Positions 31,526 to 42,726 of a stretch of 64,000 nucleotides of DNA are shown in pieces. The notes under the pieces are model-generated. The model was not told the DNA's origin. It searched no databases and worked only from the letters and a program-made list of their open reading frames with translations. Every line of letters starts with the position of its first letter. Position 1 is the stretch's first letter. This DNA comes from Microvelia longipes (taxonomy: Eukaryota; Arthropoda; Insecta; Hemiptera; Veliidae), in contig JACMZG010001870.1 in assembly GCA_018340805.1 (NCBI GenBank), positions 15,587,651 to 15,651,650 of the forward strand. Direction: 5' to 3'. The translations under genes and the position numbers were made by a program.

Positions 31526-34114
31526 ATTAATATAATATTTGGGTAATGTCTTATCACCCTATTGTTAGACATATATTATAGATTTTTGTTAAAAATATTT
31601 AATTCTAGTTTTGAACAAAAATGTATGATATATGTCAAACAATGGCTTCATAAAAAATTATAGGAATATAGTGATTAGTATGAATGTTTTTAGGATTTAA
31701 TGCGGTTTCTACAATAGGCAATATTACGGTATCCTATAACTTAACTTTTTAAAGTTACCAATGGTAGTAACAAAATTACCATGTTTAGGTTATAATTACC
31801 AACATTATAATGATACAGTTGAATTTGCAAGATTCCGTATACTGGGGGTAAGAACCATTTTCAAAAGCATCGGACCATGCTTTCTCTATAATTATAAAGG
31901 ATTTATTGTTAGTAGATCTGAAATATTTTACCCTGTATATACCCATGAATAGTACCTCCATTTTATTATTGGAAATTATTACCTATGGGAACTTTCAAAT
32001 ATATGAAAGAAACATTTTGTATGTGTTAATTTAATATTTCTAAGTTATATTTGTTACAGGTTAAGTTTAAGGATGTATCATCCAATCTCTCTCTTTTAAA
32101 GAGAACACCAAGGGTAATTGCCGATTTTGCATGTAAGTTGCTAAGTATTAAAACAAAAATGTATCTTGTAGAAAATTTAATGCAAATAAATGGTTTATTT
32201 ATTTATTTATATTTAATGCACCCCCTCCTCAATTTTTACAAATGTTTCCCCTTTCCACGCGAAGAATCTTTTAAAGAGCCCTTGATTATAATCCATCTTA
32301 GTAGAGTGATTCGTTTTACAAGTCCCTATATTGCATAGTGCAAATACAATGAATGAAACATACATTATGATCTTATATTAAAAGTATGTAGGCAAACAGC
32401 ATATGTTGAGCTTATGAAGCTAGCTTTAAAAGCGGATGTTTAAACGAGATATCTTTTAGTAAGGAACTATCATGAAGGAAATGTTTCACGTAAAGCAGTT
32501 AGCCTTTATGCTTATTACTAACCCAACAACTTTATAGGTACAAACGAATAAAAAACAGCATAAAATAGCGCTGAAAGCTTAATTTAACTCTCGAGAAGGA
32601 TACTAGATTGAAAGGCATTACGCTTCCTTTTAATCCTGACATAGTAGTTGAGTATAAACAATAAACTTTACCTACTTTTAAATTTCCACCCAACTTCTTC
32701 AGTATTTTGCTCCAACAAAGGTTGCTCTTTTTTATTGCGTTGTTTTACCCTTTCTTGTAAAATTTACAGTTGCATATTTAAAAGCTTTTCACAACTCTTT
32801 TTCTAAATCTTCAAAGCAGTAAAATCTTTCCACTGTTTGAAGAAATAATAGAACAAGGATAAGTTGTTGGGAAGCACTCGATGCTCTTAGATATAAGCAA
32901 TACTTCGCAAGGATGCCTCCAGTGAGGATTACTAGAATGAAATGTTAAGGTTTTTTTTAGAGGGATTTCGACTAGAGAGGACAATTTTCTCGAGTTTCTT
33001 AGACTCTCAGGGATTTGAACTCGACTGGGATTTGTGGCTCAAAAGACACAAGGAAAATAAAGAGAAAGGACCTGGAAAGATAAAAAACACGAAGGTAAAG
33101 GGGAAAGGTCCTAGGAAGTAGACCTGCGTGAAAAACGGCAATCCTGAAGGACCCCACAAGGTTTTCAAAAGGATCAACTAGGACTTATATAAAGAAGACG
33201 ATGAACTCTTATACCTTTTACAAACATTGTTCTTTAGCGAGTGGCAATGCAATTTAAAGATCTTAGGACTGAAAGTTTTTTGGGTTGACCTCTGCATCTT
33301 AACTTCTACTAAGAAGCAAGCAAGATATCTTCCTTTTAAGCAATGCTCTACAATAAGGGTGATAGAAGATAATGTGCTTAGCATCTGCAGATTAAATTTG
33401 TTCATTTCCACATCGATAATTTTGAGGAGTTAATATTAGTTATTTCTAAACGTAGAAAAGGGTTTTTAGATCTCCATATTAAATGATGCTAATGACATGA
33501 ATAAGAAAATTTAATAATGATGCTTATTTTCCAATGGATTGCATCCACAATTACGCCACTAGACACATACGATACTCATACATAAGGCCATAACTATTTC
33601 TTCCCGCACAACTTTGAACCCTTATCGTGTTTAATAAAATTCTTCTTCAATTTAATTTAAGTTATGAAACTATTCAAAAAATGTCTTAAAATTTATATTT
33701 CTACCCTAATTTTATACTTTAAGTTATGCAAAATTTATAAGAAAAGATATTGATTCGGTGATTGGGTGAAAATTCCTCAGCAAGGTCTACAGAATACCGA
33801 CCACCGTCGTGGTTGTGGTTTTCCATTTTCCAAAGATTTTCTCCTCTCAAAACTCATCTGATTAATACCAATCCGTTCCACCCCTACTAAGAGGATTTCT
33901 GAACTTTATATAGAAGCAGTGATAACGCAAAACACCGTTATTACCTCATAATCTAGAATATTTGTCTCTGTATATAAGAAATTTATTTAATTTATTGTTT
34001 CCACGTTTTAATTAATCACAAGGTTTTACCACAAACATTTTTGATTATAGTGAGATTCTTATCTAAATAAGAAATGCGTCAAAATTTATTAATATATATA
34101 TTAGAAATATGATG
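31526..34114. other. Long gene-free interval
   Basis: Frames at 31761-31952, 32051-32338, 33178-33411 (minus) and 33227-33433 are overlapping or short and match no family that I recognise. No repeat boundaries seen. Confidence 0.4.
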
Positions 34115-34702
34115 AAACAAAAAATCGAGTACGGGGTACCTCGGAATTTTTCTTCATCACATCAGATTCGCTACGCTCGCATCCTCCCAATTCAGACTCG
34201 CTTTGCTCGTCCTCAAATAGTAAATACATCCGTTTTATTTTCAGAGGTCACCTATACAGGCACTGACAACGCTTGATGCTTCTTAACTTTTATGATTCAA
34301 CAAAAATCCCGGATATACTTGTATTGAAACGAAACCTAGTGTACTTATTTTTTACGTAAAGGTAAAAACAACTGTTGTTTATTCGGTATAAACAAGTATA
34401 CGTTTATACCGAATTTCAACTCGATTGGATTATTTTCCAATCTTATACAATTTAAAAAAACGTAAACAAGTCATTCGATAAAAATCAAATTAATGCTGAT
34501 AATGAGATAAAACGTGACACATACATATGTTAGACTTATACTTGGCTAAATACGGGCCAAATATCAATCAATCGTAACATTTTTTCGCGATTAATGATTT
34601 TTCAAAATTTTTGCCGAGTCACTATTGCAGGTTAATGACGTCATAACAAATTTTCTGGATATTGTTATCCAAAACTACTCCACTACTGCACCTAAAGATT
34701 AA
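34115..34702 (-). repeat. 5S-like repeat family, copy 5, first segment (interrupted by Penelope element)
   Basis: + strand order: GAGTACGGGGTACCTCGGAA, CATCAGATTCGCTACGCTCG, AGACTCGCTTTGCTCGTCC, the 5S-like core 34237-34297 (minus), ATTGAAACGAAACC, GCCGAGTCACTATTGCAGGT and TAATGACGTCATAACAAATT. It is split at CCTAAAGATTAA (34691-34702), which recurs at 35968-35979. Confidence 0.85.
34237..34297 (-). other. 5S rRNA-like core of repeat copy 5
   Basis: Minus strand: GAATCATAAAAGTTAAGAAG, CATCAAGCGTTGTCAGTGCC, TGTATAGGTGACC. The A-box side is well kept. Confidence 0.7.
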
Positions 34703-35498
34703 AACTATTTTAACTGAAAATAACTATCCTATTTATTTAATAAACAAACTTTTAAAAGATTTTAAAGAAAAACAGCTAAATAACAATAATAATAATGCAC
34801 CTGTTTCTAACACATTGCCTTCTACTACTCCTAATGTTTCTTTTTCACTTAATATTACATCCTCTCCTAACCCTATTCTATCCTCAACACCGATTAGGTC
34901 TTCACCTACTTTTAATATAAATAATAACAGGTCCATGACTCTAAACTCAATTTACCCTACCAGTCCAGCTCAAAAATCTAAATCAAACACATCAATATCC
35001 AATTCTAATAATAATTTCAAGAAATATGCTTCAATTCCTTATTTTGGTAATGCAACTAGACAGATCATAGATTTATTTAAACCTTTTAACGTTAAAATAG
35101 CCCAAAAAAATGCTTCCAACTTCAAATCCCGTTTCTTTTCAAAAACTAAAGATCCCATACCATTTAATAGCCGTTCAAATATTATTTATAGAATCCCATG
35201 TCGAGACTGCAACAAAACATATACCGGGGAAACATCACAAACTTTCATTAACAGATTAAAACAACACAACCGTAATGTAGATAACAATCAAAAGAATTCA
35301 GCAATAGCAGCACATATGACTAATAGAAAACATAGAGTAGATAATGAAAACGTTTCGATCCTCCATTCAGAAAAACACACAAACAAACGGAAAATTCTAG
35401 AAATGCTATATATAAAAACCGATAATAATACAATGAATAAAAAACAGGACGTTAAAAATCTAAATAGCATCTATGCCAATATTTTAAATTTGAAATAA
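34662..35498 (+). CDS. Penelope-like element ORF, C-terminal part with GIY-YIG endonuclease
   Basis: The 278-codon frame is the 3' end of a Penelope-like retroelement polyprotein. Residues 14-35 (KTILTENNYPIYLINKLLKD) match the end of the reverse-transcriptase thumb. Residues 38-118 are an Asn/Ser/Thr/Pro-rich linker. Residues 122-172 hold the conserved pre-endonuclease stretch (IPYFGNATRQI, SRFFSKTKD). Residues 174-255 are the GIY-YIG nuclease: IYRIPCRDC with its CxxC pair (C180, C183), YTG in TYTGET (187-189), R198 and H202 of NRLKQH, SAIAAH with H218, and E247 in KILEML. The endonuclease nicks target DNA for priming. The RT palm is missing because the copy is 5'-truncated. The ATG and the first 13 codons derive from the host 5S-like repeat, so the start is accidental. 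The frame has no internal stops. Confidence 0.9.
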   Translation: MLSKTTPLLHLKIKTILTENNYPIYLINKLLKDFKEKQLNNNNNNAPVSNTLPSTTPNVSFSLNITSSPNPILSSTPIRSSPTFNINNNRSMTLNSIYPTSPAQKSKSNTSISNSNNNFKKYASIPYFGNATRQIIDLFKPFNVKIAQKNASNFKSRFFSKTKDPIPFNSRSNIIYRIPCRDCNKTYTGETSQTFINRLKQHNRNVDNNQKNSAIAAHMTNRKHRVDNENVSILHSEKHTNKRKILEMLYIKTDNNTMNKKQDVKNLNSIYANILNLK

Positions 35499-35967
35499 TT
35501 ACCGCCTTTCTCCCCTCCACTTCTTATACCCACCTGTTGAATCCTATCCCTTTTATATCAGCTGTTTTTTGTTTTTAATAACAATATTTCTTTTCTTAAT
35601 TGGTGTAATGTTTTTATGATTTACTTACTTTTTTAATACTAACTTTTGGTTTTGATGCTATTAACTGTTGTTTTACATATGTGGTGGTGTAACTATATTA
35701 CTTATTGTAAGTTTGGGCTATGATTATTTTAATATTACTTGCATTTGTTTTGAAATGTTTTTTGCCTTGTTTGGTATGTATATTTTTATTTCTGTTCTTT
35801 TGTAATTGGTTTATGGTTTTGTTTACTTGTTATTAGATTCACTGAGGATGCCAAGCATCGCTTGTGCGAAAGCTCTGATGTTATAAATTAAACTAACAAA
35901 AACTAGGACTGCTGTCTTCATTATTATTCCTTTTCTCATTAAACTCACAGTCCATTAAATCTTAATT
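34703..35967 (+). mobile_element. 5'-truncated Penelope-like element with 12-bp target duplication
   Basis: Bounded by the direct repeat CCTAAAGATTAA (34691-34702 and 35968-35979), which occurs once in the uninterrupted 5S-like family. It contains the end of the RT thumb, the GIY-YIG domain, about 340 bases of 3' non-coding DNA and a hammerhead-like motif at 35838-35878. About 90 bases follow that motif before the duplication. A single-step, target-primed insertion with loss of the 5' part explains the structure. Confidence 0.85.
35838..35878 (+). ncRNA. Hammerhead-like motif in the Penelope 3' region
   Basis: Order: UCA (stem I), CUGAGGA (fits CUGANGA), one extra U, stem II GCCAAGC-AUC-GCUUG(U)GC with seven pairs and one bulged U, GAAA, palindromic stem III AGCU, C at the cleavage position, then UGA closing stem I. 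It is the only copy directly linked to a recognisable Penelope protein, and anchors the others to this class of element. Confidence 0.65.
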
Positions 35968-36205
35968 CCTAAAGATTAATTTTCGTACTAAGTTTTAACT
36001 CTCTAGCATAAATACACTGAGTGCTACGATGATAAAAGACACACACTCACATACAGACAGACAACTTTGTGTGAACCACACAGATTTAAGATGCCTTAAA
36101 AACACCTAAAACTAAAACTGATAATTTCGGTGACATCCCGGTTTCGGATTTTTTTTGCGAACACAATACTATACCTACGGTGTAAATAAGGAAAAGTAAA
36201 AAAGA
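35968..36205 (-). repeat. 5S-like repeat family, copy 5, second segment
   Basis: Resumes after the Penelope element with CCTAAAGATTAATTTTCGTA, CTCTAGCATAAATACACTGA, ACACACACTCACATACAGAC and CACCTAAAACTAAAACTGAT. It ends GACATCCCGGTTTCGGATTT, GCGAACACAATACTATACC and TACGGTGTAAATAAGG, the terminal hairpin of the family. Confidence 0.85.
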
Positions 36206-36814
36206 GTTGGGCAGTACGAATACCAGAGTCTATTATAACTAAATTTTAAACTAGATAACACAATCTAGGTGAGTACTGAGATCTTAAGCATAAAAGCCTA
36301 TTGCCCTGGTTTCAGGATTTTTAAACTAAAGCCAGGGTATCGGGTTTAGTAGCAGATAAAAATACAGCTTCCAAAAGCAGATTTTTGTGAGTGTTAGCAA
36401 ATACCTGTCACCACCGACAAATAGTTCCATTTTGAAAGGTTTTAAGTAAACAACCTTCTATTGTTTCCTAGCTATTGAATAAATAATCATTAAAAGAGCA
36501 ACAAATAAATTCAGTGCCTCATTTTTTGCTTGGACATTCACTAAAAATCAATATTATATATTATTGATTTTTAGTGTATAAGAATATAAATTATAAATAA
36601 GAATTAAATGAAAATAAAAATAACAATTTATTTGCTGTTTAGTAATATTGATTACAAATTAAGAATAAGCATTAAGAAACAAATAAACATAGATAGGTTT
36701 TAAATGAGACTGAATGCTACTTGAAGAAGTCCTTGAGGGAAGTGCAAATAGCGAACTGAATGCCGAAAACTAGGTAAGATTTTACCAGAAAATAACCAAT
36801 GAATAGAAGGAAAT
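36206..36814. other. Gene-free interval
   Basis: A perfect inverted repeat TAAAAATCAATA/TATTGATTTTTA lies at about 36541-36578. No genes. Confidence 0.4.
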
Positions 36815-36890
36815 TGAACCCGATTCCCTTCGCTATTGAAGCGAAACCCTCTGGTAAAGGACACTAACTTGATCAAAGCTTTCTCACCTT
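36815..36890 (-). other. tRNA-like sequence, possibly a SINE head
   Basis: On the minus strand, ATCAAGTTAGTGTCCTTTACC is followed by a stem TTCGCTTCAATAGCGAA like a long variable arm, and TCGGGTTCAATTTC, a reasonable box B. The acceptor stem does not close. The next 120 bases on the + strand (TTTAGCCCATCTGGTAGAGC at about 36942) look like another tRNA-type box A. Old tRNA-derived SINE debris is the likeliest reading. Confidence 0.35.
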
Positions 36891-37059
36891 TAACCCCCCC
36901 CCCCCCCTACGATGGTTTCGCCTAGTCTTGGTTTAGCCCATCTGGTAGAGCGAGAATCCTGTGGAAATTACATTTCCTATAGGAGGATACATTCTGGACC
37001 TCCCTTTGATTTCACATCCTAAGCCTAGACTAGAAAATTTTATTGAAAACTAGTTATGT
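36891..37059 (+). other. Poly-C run and tRNA box A-like segment
   Basis: Contains a C12 run (36895-36907) and GCCCATCTGGTAGAGCGAGA. No convincing cloverleaf can be drawn, so no tRNA gene is called. Confidence 0.3.
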
Positions 37060-37490
37060 TTAGAATAGATATAATTCTCATGCATATAAATATAATTCTA
37101 ATGATATAATTCTCATGCATATAAATATAATTCTCAATGCATATAAATAAAATATAAAAATAATTCTCATGCATATAAATATAATTCTAATGCATATAAA
37201 TATAATTCTCATGCATATAAAAATAATTCTCATGCATATAAATATAATTCTCACGCATATAAATAAATATAATTCATGCAAATAAATATATATAATAAAT
37301 GCAAATAATAATAAATAAATAAATATTAATAATAATAATAAAATAATAAAAAATATAAAAATAAATAAAATAAATAAATATAAAATAAATTATAAACATA
37401 AAATAAATAATAATAAATAAATAAATAATAAATGCAAATAATAAATAATATAATAATTGCAAATAAATATAATTCTCATGCAATGAACAA
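37060..37490. repeat. ATGCATATAAATATAATTCT tandem repeat and AATA-rich tract
   Basis: 37075-37285 consists of about ten units near TAATTCTCATGCATATAAAT. 37290-37455 is an AATA/AAATAATA low-complexity tract, and one more unit closes the array at about 37465. Minus-strand frames here read as Ile/Tyr/Phe repeats and are by-products. Confidence 0.9.
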
Positions 37491-37892
37491 TAAAAACGTT
37501 AAAATATAAGTTTAATATTGATTATTGTCCTTATTACTAATAATAAGCTTTGAAATGATTTTGACTGAGGTTGATTTCAAATACATTTCAAAATTAAAAT
37601 TAATATATCAGAAATCTCTCTACTGGTTTTATCTCTAAATTTCATAAATCTATAACTAGCAATAAAGCCAATTATTATTAAATGAAAATCCGTCGTACAT
37701 ATACATATATTCGTCGTATATATGTATAAGACTTCTTTGATACGATATTATAACTATGGCATCCAGAATTATTTGATTTATATTGATACAGGGTGTGGCA
37801 TGATGAGAAGAGGCGGGGGTTATATTTTAGTGAGTTTATTTTGAATTGTATGATATCAGGGTTAATTAATTTTTGCTATATTATTAGACTAA
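37491..37892. other. Gene-free interval with a CAGGGTG-type end
   Basis: TACAGGGTGTGGCATGATGA at 37789-37808 resembles the end of the foldback Tc1/mariner element (CAGGGTGGTCCA). No matching second end was found, so it is only a possible solo end. Confidence 0.3.
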
Positions 37893-38445
37893 TTATATTA
37901 AATTTCGGGAACGGGGCACCTCGTTACTTTTTCTCATCTTGTCGAATTCGCTACACTTTTCCTACCACATCAGTCTCGCTTTGCTCGTCATCATACAGAA
38001 AGGATTGGTTTTAATCCCTGCGGTCACCCGTCTACTTACTGACTACGCAGGATGCTGCTTAACACAATTGATTTAACAAAACCGTACTGATAATAAGATG
38101 AAATTAATTCTTCTAGAAAACTAATATTTTCTAATCTTTTAGAGTACCATATAAGATGTAGAACCATATAATGTTTTAAATTTTAAATCGATAAAAAATT
38201 ACGTTTTATGATTTTTCTTAATTTTTGCCGAGTCATTATAGTGGATAAAAACCATATGTTTCAGATAGCACAAATACATTAGGAGCTACGACGATAACAG
38301 ACACACACACATACAGACAACTTTGCAAAAACCACTCAGGAGGTCTTAAAAACACCTGAAACAAATAATTTCGCTGACATCTCGGTTTAGGATTTTTGTG
38401 CAAACACTTTTCCTATATACATACGGTATAAATGTGGAAGAGTAA
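37893..38445 (-). repeat. 5S-like repeat family, copy 6, internally deleted
   Basis: + strand order: GGGAACGGGGCACCTCGTTA, GTCGAATTCGCTACAC, CAGTCTCGCTTTGCTCGTC, an eroded 5S-like core (38013-38066), TTTTTGCCGAGTCATTATAG, CACTCAGGAGGTCTTAAAAA, CACCTGAAACA, GACATCTCGGTTTAGGATTT and the terminal CTATATACATACGGTATAAA. The section between the core and the TTGCCGAGTCA block is shortened. Confidence 0.8.
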
Positions 38446-38452
38446 TCACTTT

Positions 38453-38454
<2 letters not shown>

Positions 38455-38548
<94 letters not shown>
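38455..38548. repeat. AT dinucleotide tract
   Basis: (AT)n lying directly against the end of 5S-like repeat copy 6. Confidence 0.95.
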
Positions 38549-38550
<2 letters not shown>

Positions 38551-39726
38551 CCTACAACGTATAGTCGGAAAGCAGTAAACTAATAAAGGTTAACAACTAA
38601 TGGTCTATATTGTAGGACGTATCTTAACAAAATTTAATGGACTAGATACATATAGGTGTAGAATATATTGTAAATATTTTTCAATACATTATTATTAATA
38701 GAGGTTTGTTTGTTGAAAAAAAATAATAAAATGGGATATAAATATGTATTTATTGAATACACAGAGAATCATGTATGATAGGTATTTATTCAAGCGTTTC
38801 TTTATTTCTTTTATTATTGATAAAAGTTTTGCTAAATCTTTTTATTTATATTGTTACTTATATCTCTTGTATGTCTGTAATCTTCTATTTTTTATTTAAC
38901 TTTTTTTTATTATCATAAAGTTTTTAGTATTTTTCTTTATAGAAAATTGGAATTGATTGAAACCGTATTATTTATAAAAAGTTTATCGAAGGGTTTCCTT
39001 TTACAACCCGCGGGACCTATATACCTCCACACGCATTTATTTATTTATTCTGCTCACATATTTTTATTTTTTCCAAAACATATAAAAAACAAAACATAAA
39101 AAAAGAAGTAAAAATATAATATATTCCCTCAGGATGGAATATAACAAACACTTTAGACTTTTCGTACAAAAAAAAGAAAACAAAAAAATCAGAAAACTCT
39201 ATAATGGTAATGCAATATCTACTAAATTTTTAGATACAAATAAAATTATGATCGACATGGTCAAAACAAAAACCAAGTAAGCAAAGCTGTAAAAACTAGC
39301 AGTAAGTAAACTTAACTTAATAATAAAAATGTTGACTTTAATTTTAAAAAATCAAATGAAAATAAAATTTTTATTAAGATAAACTTCGCGAGTTAACAAT
39401 GCTAACTTTTTCTTAAAAAAATAATTTAACGCCAAAAAATGGAATAAAAGTTTTGTTCTTTGCTTTTCCCCTTTGAAAGGAAGTACAAGGTGGAAATCCT
39501 CTCACTAAAATGGTGAAAAGTGCTGGGTCTACTTTTACTTCTAGAAACAATTTAAAATTTAACACTTAAAGAATGTTCGATTCACGAAGTCGGCATTGAT
39601 AGTATTTAATAATACAAAGAAAACTCAATAAATTAAAGAAAATAATTTTTAAAATAACAACAATAAGGCAAAATTAAGGCATCTTAAATAAATTGAATAC
39701 AGAAAAATTAATTAATTTCTGGTAAC
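38549..39726. other. Gene-free AT-rich interval
   Basis: Nothing recognised. Confidence 0.4.
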
Positions 39727-40115
39727 TGTTTAACGATAATATTGTTTGATTCTAAAAAAATTGTCAGATATTATTTACTTATCACCTGAAAAGTTATTTA
39801 AAAAAATTGTCAGATAGCAAAGTGGTGGCCTGAAAATAATTTACCTATCCCTTGAAAAGTTATTTTAAAAAATTGTCAGATAGCGTAGTGGTGGCCTAAA
39901 AATAATTTACATCTAATAAAATAATTTACCTATCACTTCAAAAGTTATTTAGAAAAATTGTCAGATAGCATAGTGGTGGCCTGAAAATAATTTATATCTA
40001 TTAAAATAATTGACCTATCACTTAAAAAGTTATTTAGAAAAATTGTCAGAGAGTACAGTGGTGGCCTGAAAATAATTTACCTATCGCTTAAAATGTTTAA
40101 GCGATATGTATAATA
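39727..40115. repeat. Tandem repeat of about 70-85 bp, five units
   Basis: Units share TTTACCTATCACTT, AAAAGTTATTTA, AAAATTGTCAGATAGCATAG and TGGTGGCCTGAAAATAA. Units differ in the presence of a short ATCTAATAAAATAA insertion. Confidence 0.9.
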
Positions 40116-41293
40116 TTTTTCTGAATCCATTTATCTAATAATTTGACTTGTTAAACTAATACTTCATCGAATGAATGACTTAAATTAAATATTTAATTAA
40201 ATTATTTTAACTTAGCTCAACTAAACAATTATTAAGTATTCAGTAAATAGAATCTTAACTTTTGAGTAATTTTTCTAATTTAAACACATAACATTATTAA
40301 CAAAGAAAAAGTAAATTTGAAACCATATTTTAACAATCAATTTCCACACAGTGATTTTTTAAGATGAAAGACTTATTAAAGATTTCCATTCCAAAGCTAA
40401 TCTTGAGGACTAAAACTTTATTACAAAAGTCTTTATCAAACAATAAGAGACTCTTAACAAGAAATATTTAGTATGATATTTGCACAAAATCATATATTCA
40501 TACGAAAGAAAATTCGTATGAAACTTTAATACTAAGTTTAAAGCCGCAAAACTTATGAGATACAGAAAAGTCAATAAAAGAAAAATTTAAAATCAGGTAA
40601 TTCAATAGTTTTTCAAAATTAATGTGATTTTATATGTCAAACAATAAATACTAAATAAATACCTGTAAATTCTATAAAAACTATCTGTATCTATATAAAA
40701 ATTAAAATTGTAACTTAATTTTAATAGCGTAGATCAGCAAGTGCTTAAATAAATAAATAATTTAGTTTGCCTCACTTATTTTTTTAGACATATTAAGCCT
40801 GTGAATTTACAGCATTAATTCAACTGACGATATATGTCAATCGTTAATTAATATGCAATATATTGAAATATTGTTTGACGTTAATTTGAACAAAAGCGTT
40901 AAAATATTATTCTAAAATAATGAATTTGATGTGTTTTAACAGTTGGCATACTTGGCCTTTGGTAAAATTCTAAACTAAAGGATATTAAACTTTCCTCTAT
41001 GAATGGGATAAAAACTACTTATCATGCCCAAACCATATTTGAAACTCCCTACATCAAATTCTCTTTAGGTTTACCAGGTTTAAAATTATTATCTGAAAAT
41101 CCTTAAAGTTATATAAAAACGATATTTACCTTGAATAGGGCGTGGAAATAGACCCTTCAAAGTGTTAAATAAGAACTGTTATAATTATCTCACAATAAAA
41201 TAGTAAGTTAGTTATTTAATAATAATTAATTGATACAATAAAATGGATTTATTGTACTTAAGTTAGTTATTTAATCATTATTAACTTATATCA

Positions 41294-41295
<2 letters not shown>
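40116..41295. other. Gene-free AT-rich interval
   Basis: Nothing recognised. Confidence 0.4.

Positions 41296-41382
<87 letters not shown>
41296..41382. repeat. AT dinucleotide tract
   Basis: A pure (AT)n run of about 85 bases. Confidence 0.95.
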
Positions 41383-41386
<4 letters not shown>

Positions 41387-42600
41387 AAAACGATTAAAAT
41401 AACACTCCGACGACATAAAAGTAAGACAATTTTTAATATCAAAAGTAGAAAACGGAGTAAACCCGCTTCACAACTTGTCAAAATTTTATAATTATTTAAT
41501 GATTTATCACAGGCCTATCGGTGCAACTAACAATTGAAACCACCATTTAGGCTTTAGGAATGAAAATTTTTCAGTTTATTAATCCTCTAAAACACCGGTT
41601 CTCTAGTTTTTAAATAGTTGTTTAATATTACTATGCCCAAAAAAATAGCATATGATAAACGACTAAGGCGCTCCTAAATGGGGCTGAAAGGTTTAAGGTC
41701 AAAATGTCAGAATAAAGTAAAACACAAAAATAAATAGAATAATTTTATAAAGTTCTCAAGTGACATTAGAAAAACGTTAAGTTAGTCTTACAAGATTAAT
41801 ACTTTTCACTCTACAGCATTTTCTCCTTACCTTTAAGAAGCATTACGAAAGAAATGACCCTAGGAGCAAGAAATATTTTTCTACAGAGAATTATGAAGGC
41901 TATGAGTTGTTTTTCACCAAGAATAAAAGTTTTAGTGTGTAAAAAGTCTCTAGGCTCTTTTTGATTATATTTTTATTACCCTTTTGACTTCCAGATTATT
42001 TTTGACAGTAAAACTTAAAGAATACCTAAAGTATTACCAACTATACAACAAGTTAATATTGAATTCTTAATATTAAAAATAAATTCCAGAATTAAATAAT
42101 TAATAAAAAACTAACTACTATATACAACAAATATTGAAGAGATCAGTTGACATACAAACACGTTAAGTATTTTAACTTGATAAACGAACACAAAATAAAA
42201 CTTTACTCTTTACTCTTCTTTCATGAGCTATAAAAATAAAATTTATCAAGGGAAACATAAAAAGATGGAATTTATAGTGAATTTATTTAAGTAATATTAC
42301 CCACAAATTATGCCATCAATGTGGGAAATGGTATTTTGATGTTCCATTTTTCATAAATGGACCAGTTAGAAAAGTTAAAATTATTTTGGTATTGATTTTT
42401 TATTATGAGAAGGATCCTGAGTCTACGTCAATTTACTATATTTATTCTTTTATTTTTAAAAAAGATTAAAAAGAAAATTCGTTCTAAAAAGTGGTTTCTA
42501 TAAGATAGTTAATGCGATTAATTTCTTTTTTGATAAGTAAAACATTTAAATAAAAAAACAGTAAAAAGACACTGGGAGGTAAACAAGCCTAAAGTAATAG
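41383..42600. other. Gene-free AT-rich interval
   Basis: Nothing recognised. Confidence 0.4.
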
Positions 42601-42604
42601 TTAT

Positions 42605-42726
42605 TTATGCCATAAGGCTGAGAAGTGTGTCTTTATGTCATGGCAATTAGATTTACCGACGAGCGAAGCGAGTCGGGAAAAATTGCCAAGACATAAAGAC
42701 ATTCTCAGCCGGATGGCATACACTAT
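42605..42726. mobile_element. Foldback element of about 120 bp with GC-rich hairpin tip
   Basis: TTATGCCATAAGGCTGAGAA, GTGTCTTTATGTCATGGCAA is mirrored by TTGCCAAGACATAAAGACA, TTCTCAGCCGGATGGCATA. The apex is ACCGACGAGCGAAGCGAGTC, the same kind of GAGCGAAGCGAG box that occurs in the 5S-like family. Nearly the whole element can fold into one stem. Confidence 0.8.

Noticed and set aside
33178..33433. Overlapping frames on both strands at 33.2 kb as a Penelope RT fragment
   Set aside because: I tried to match the minus-strand translations to the RT region before the thumb and found no convincing conserved blocks.
36940..37030. tRNA gene starting at TTTAGCCCATCTGGTAGAGC
   Set aside because: No matching box B or acceptor stem at the right distance; listed only as tRNA-like debris.
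37078..37483. Minus-strand frames with repeated CMRIIFI
   Set aside because: Product of the ATGCATATAAAT tandem repeat and the AATA-rich tract.
37789..37890. A second foldback Tc1/mariner element starting at CAGGGTGTGGCA
   Set aside because: No inverted partner end was found within the window and the sequence after the first eight bases differs from the 7629 element.
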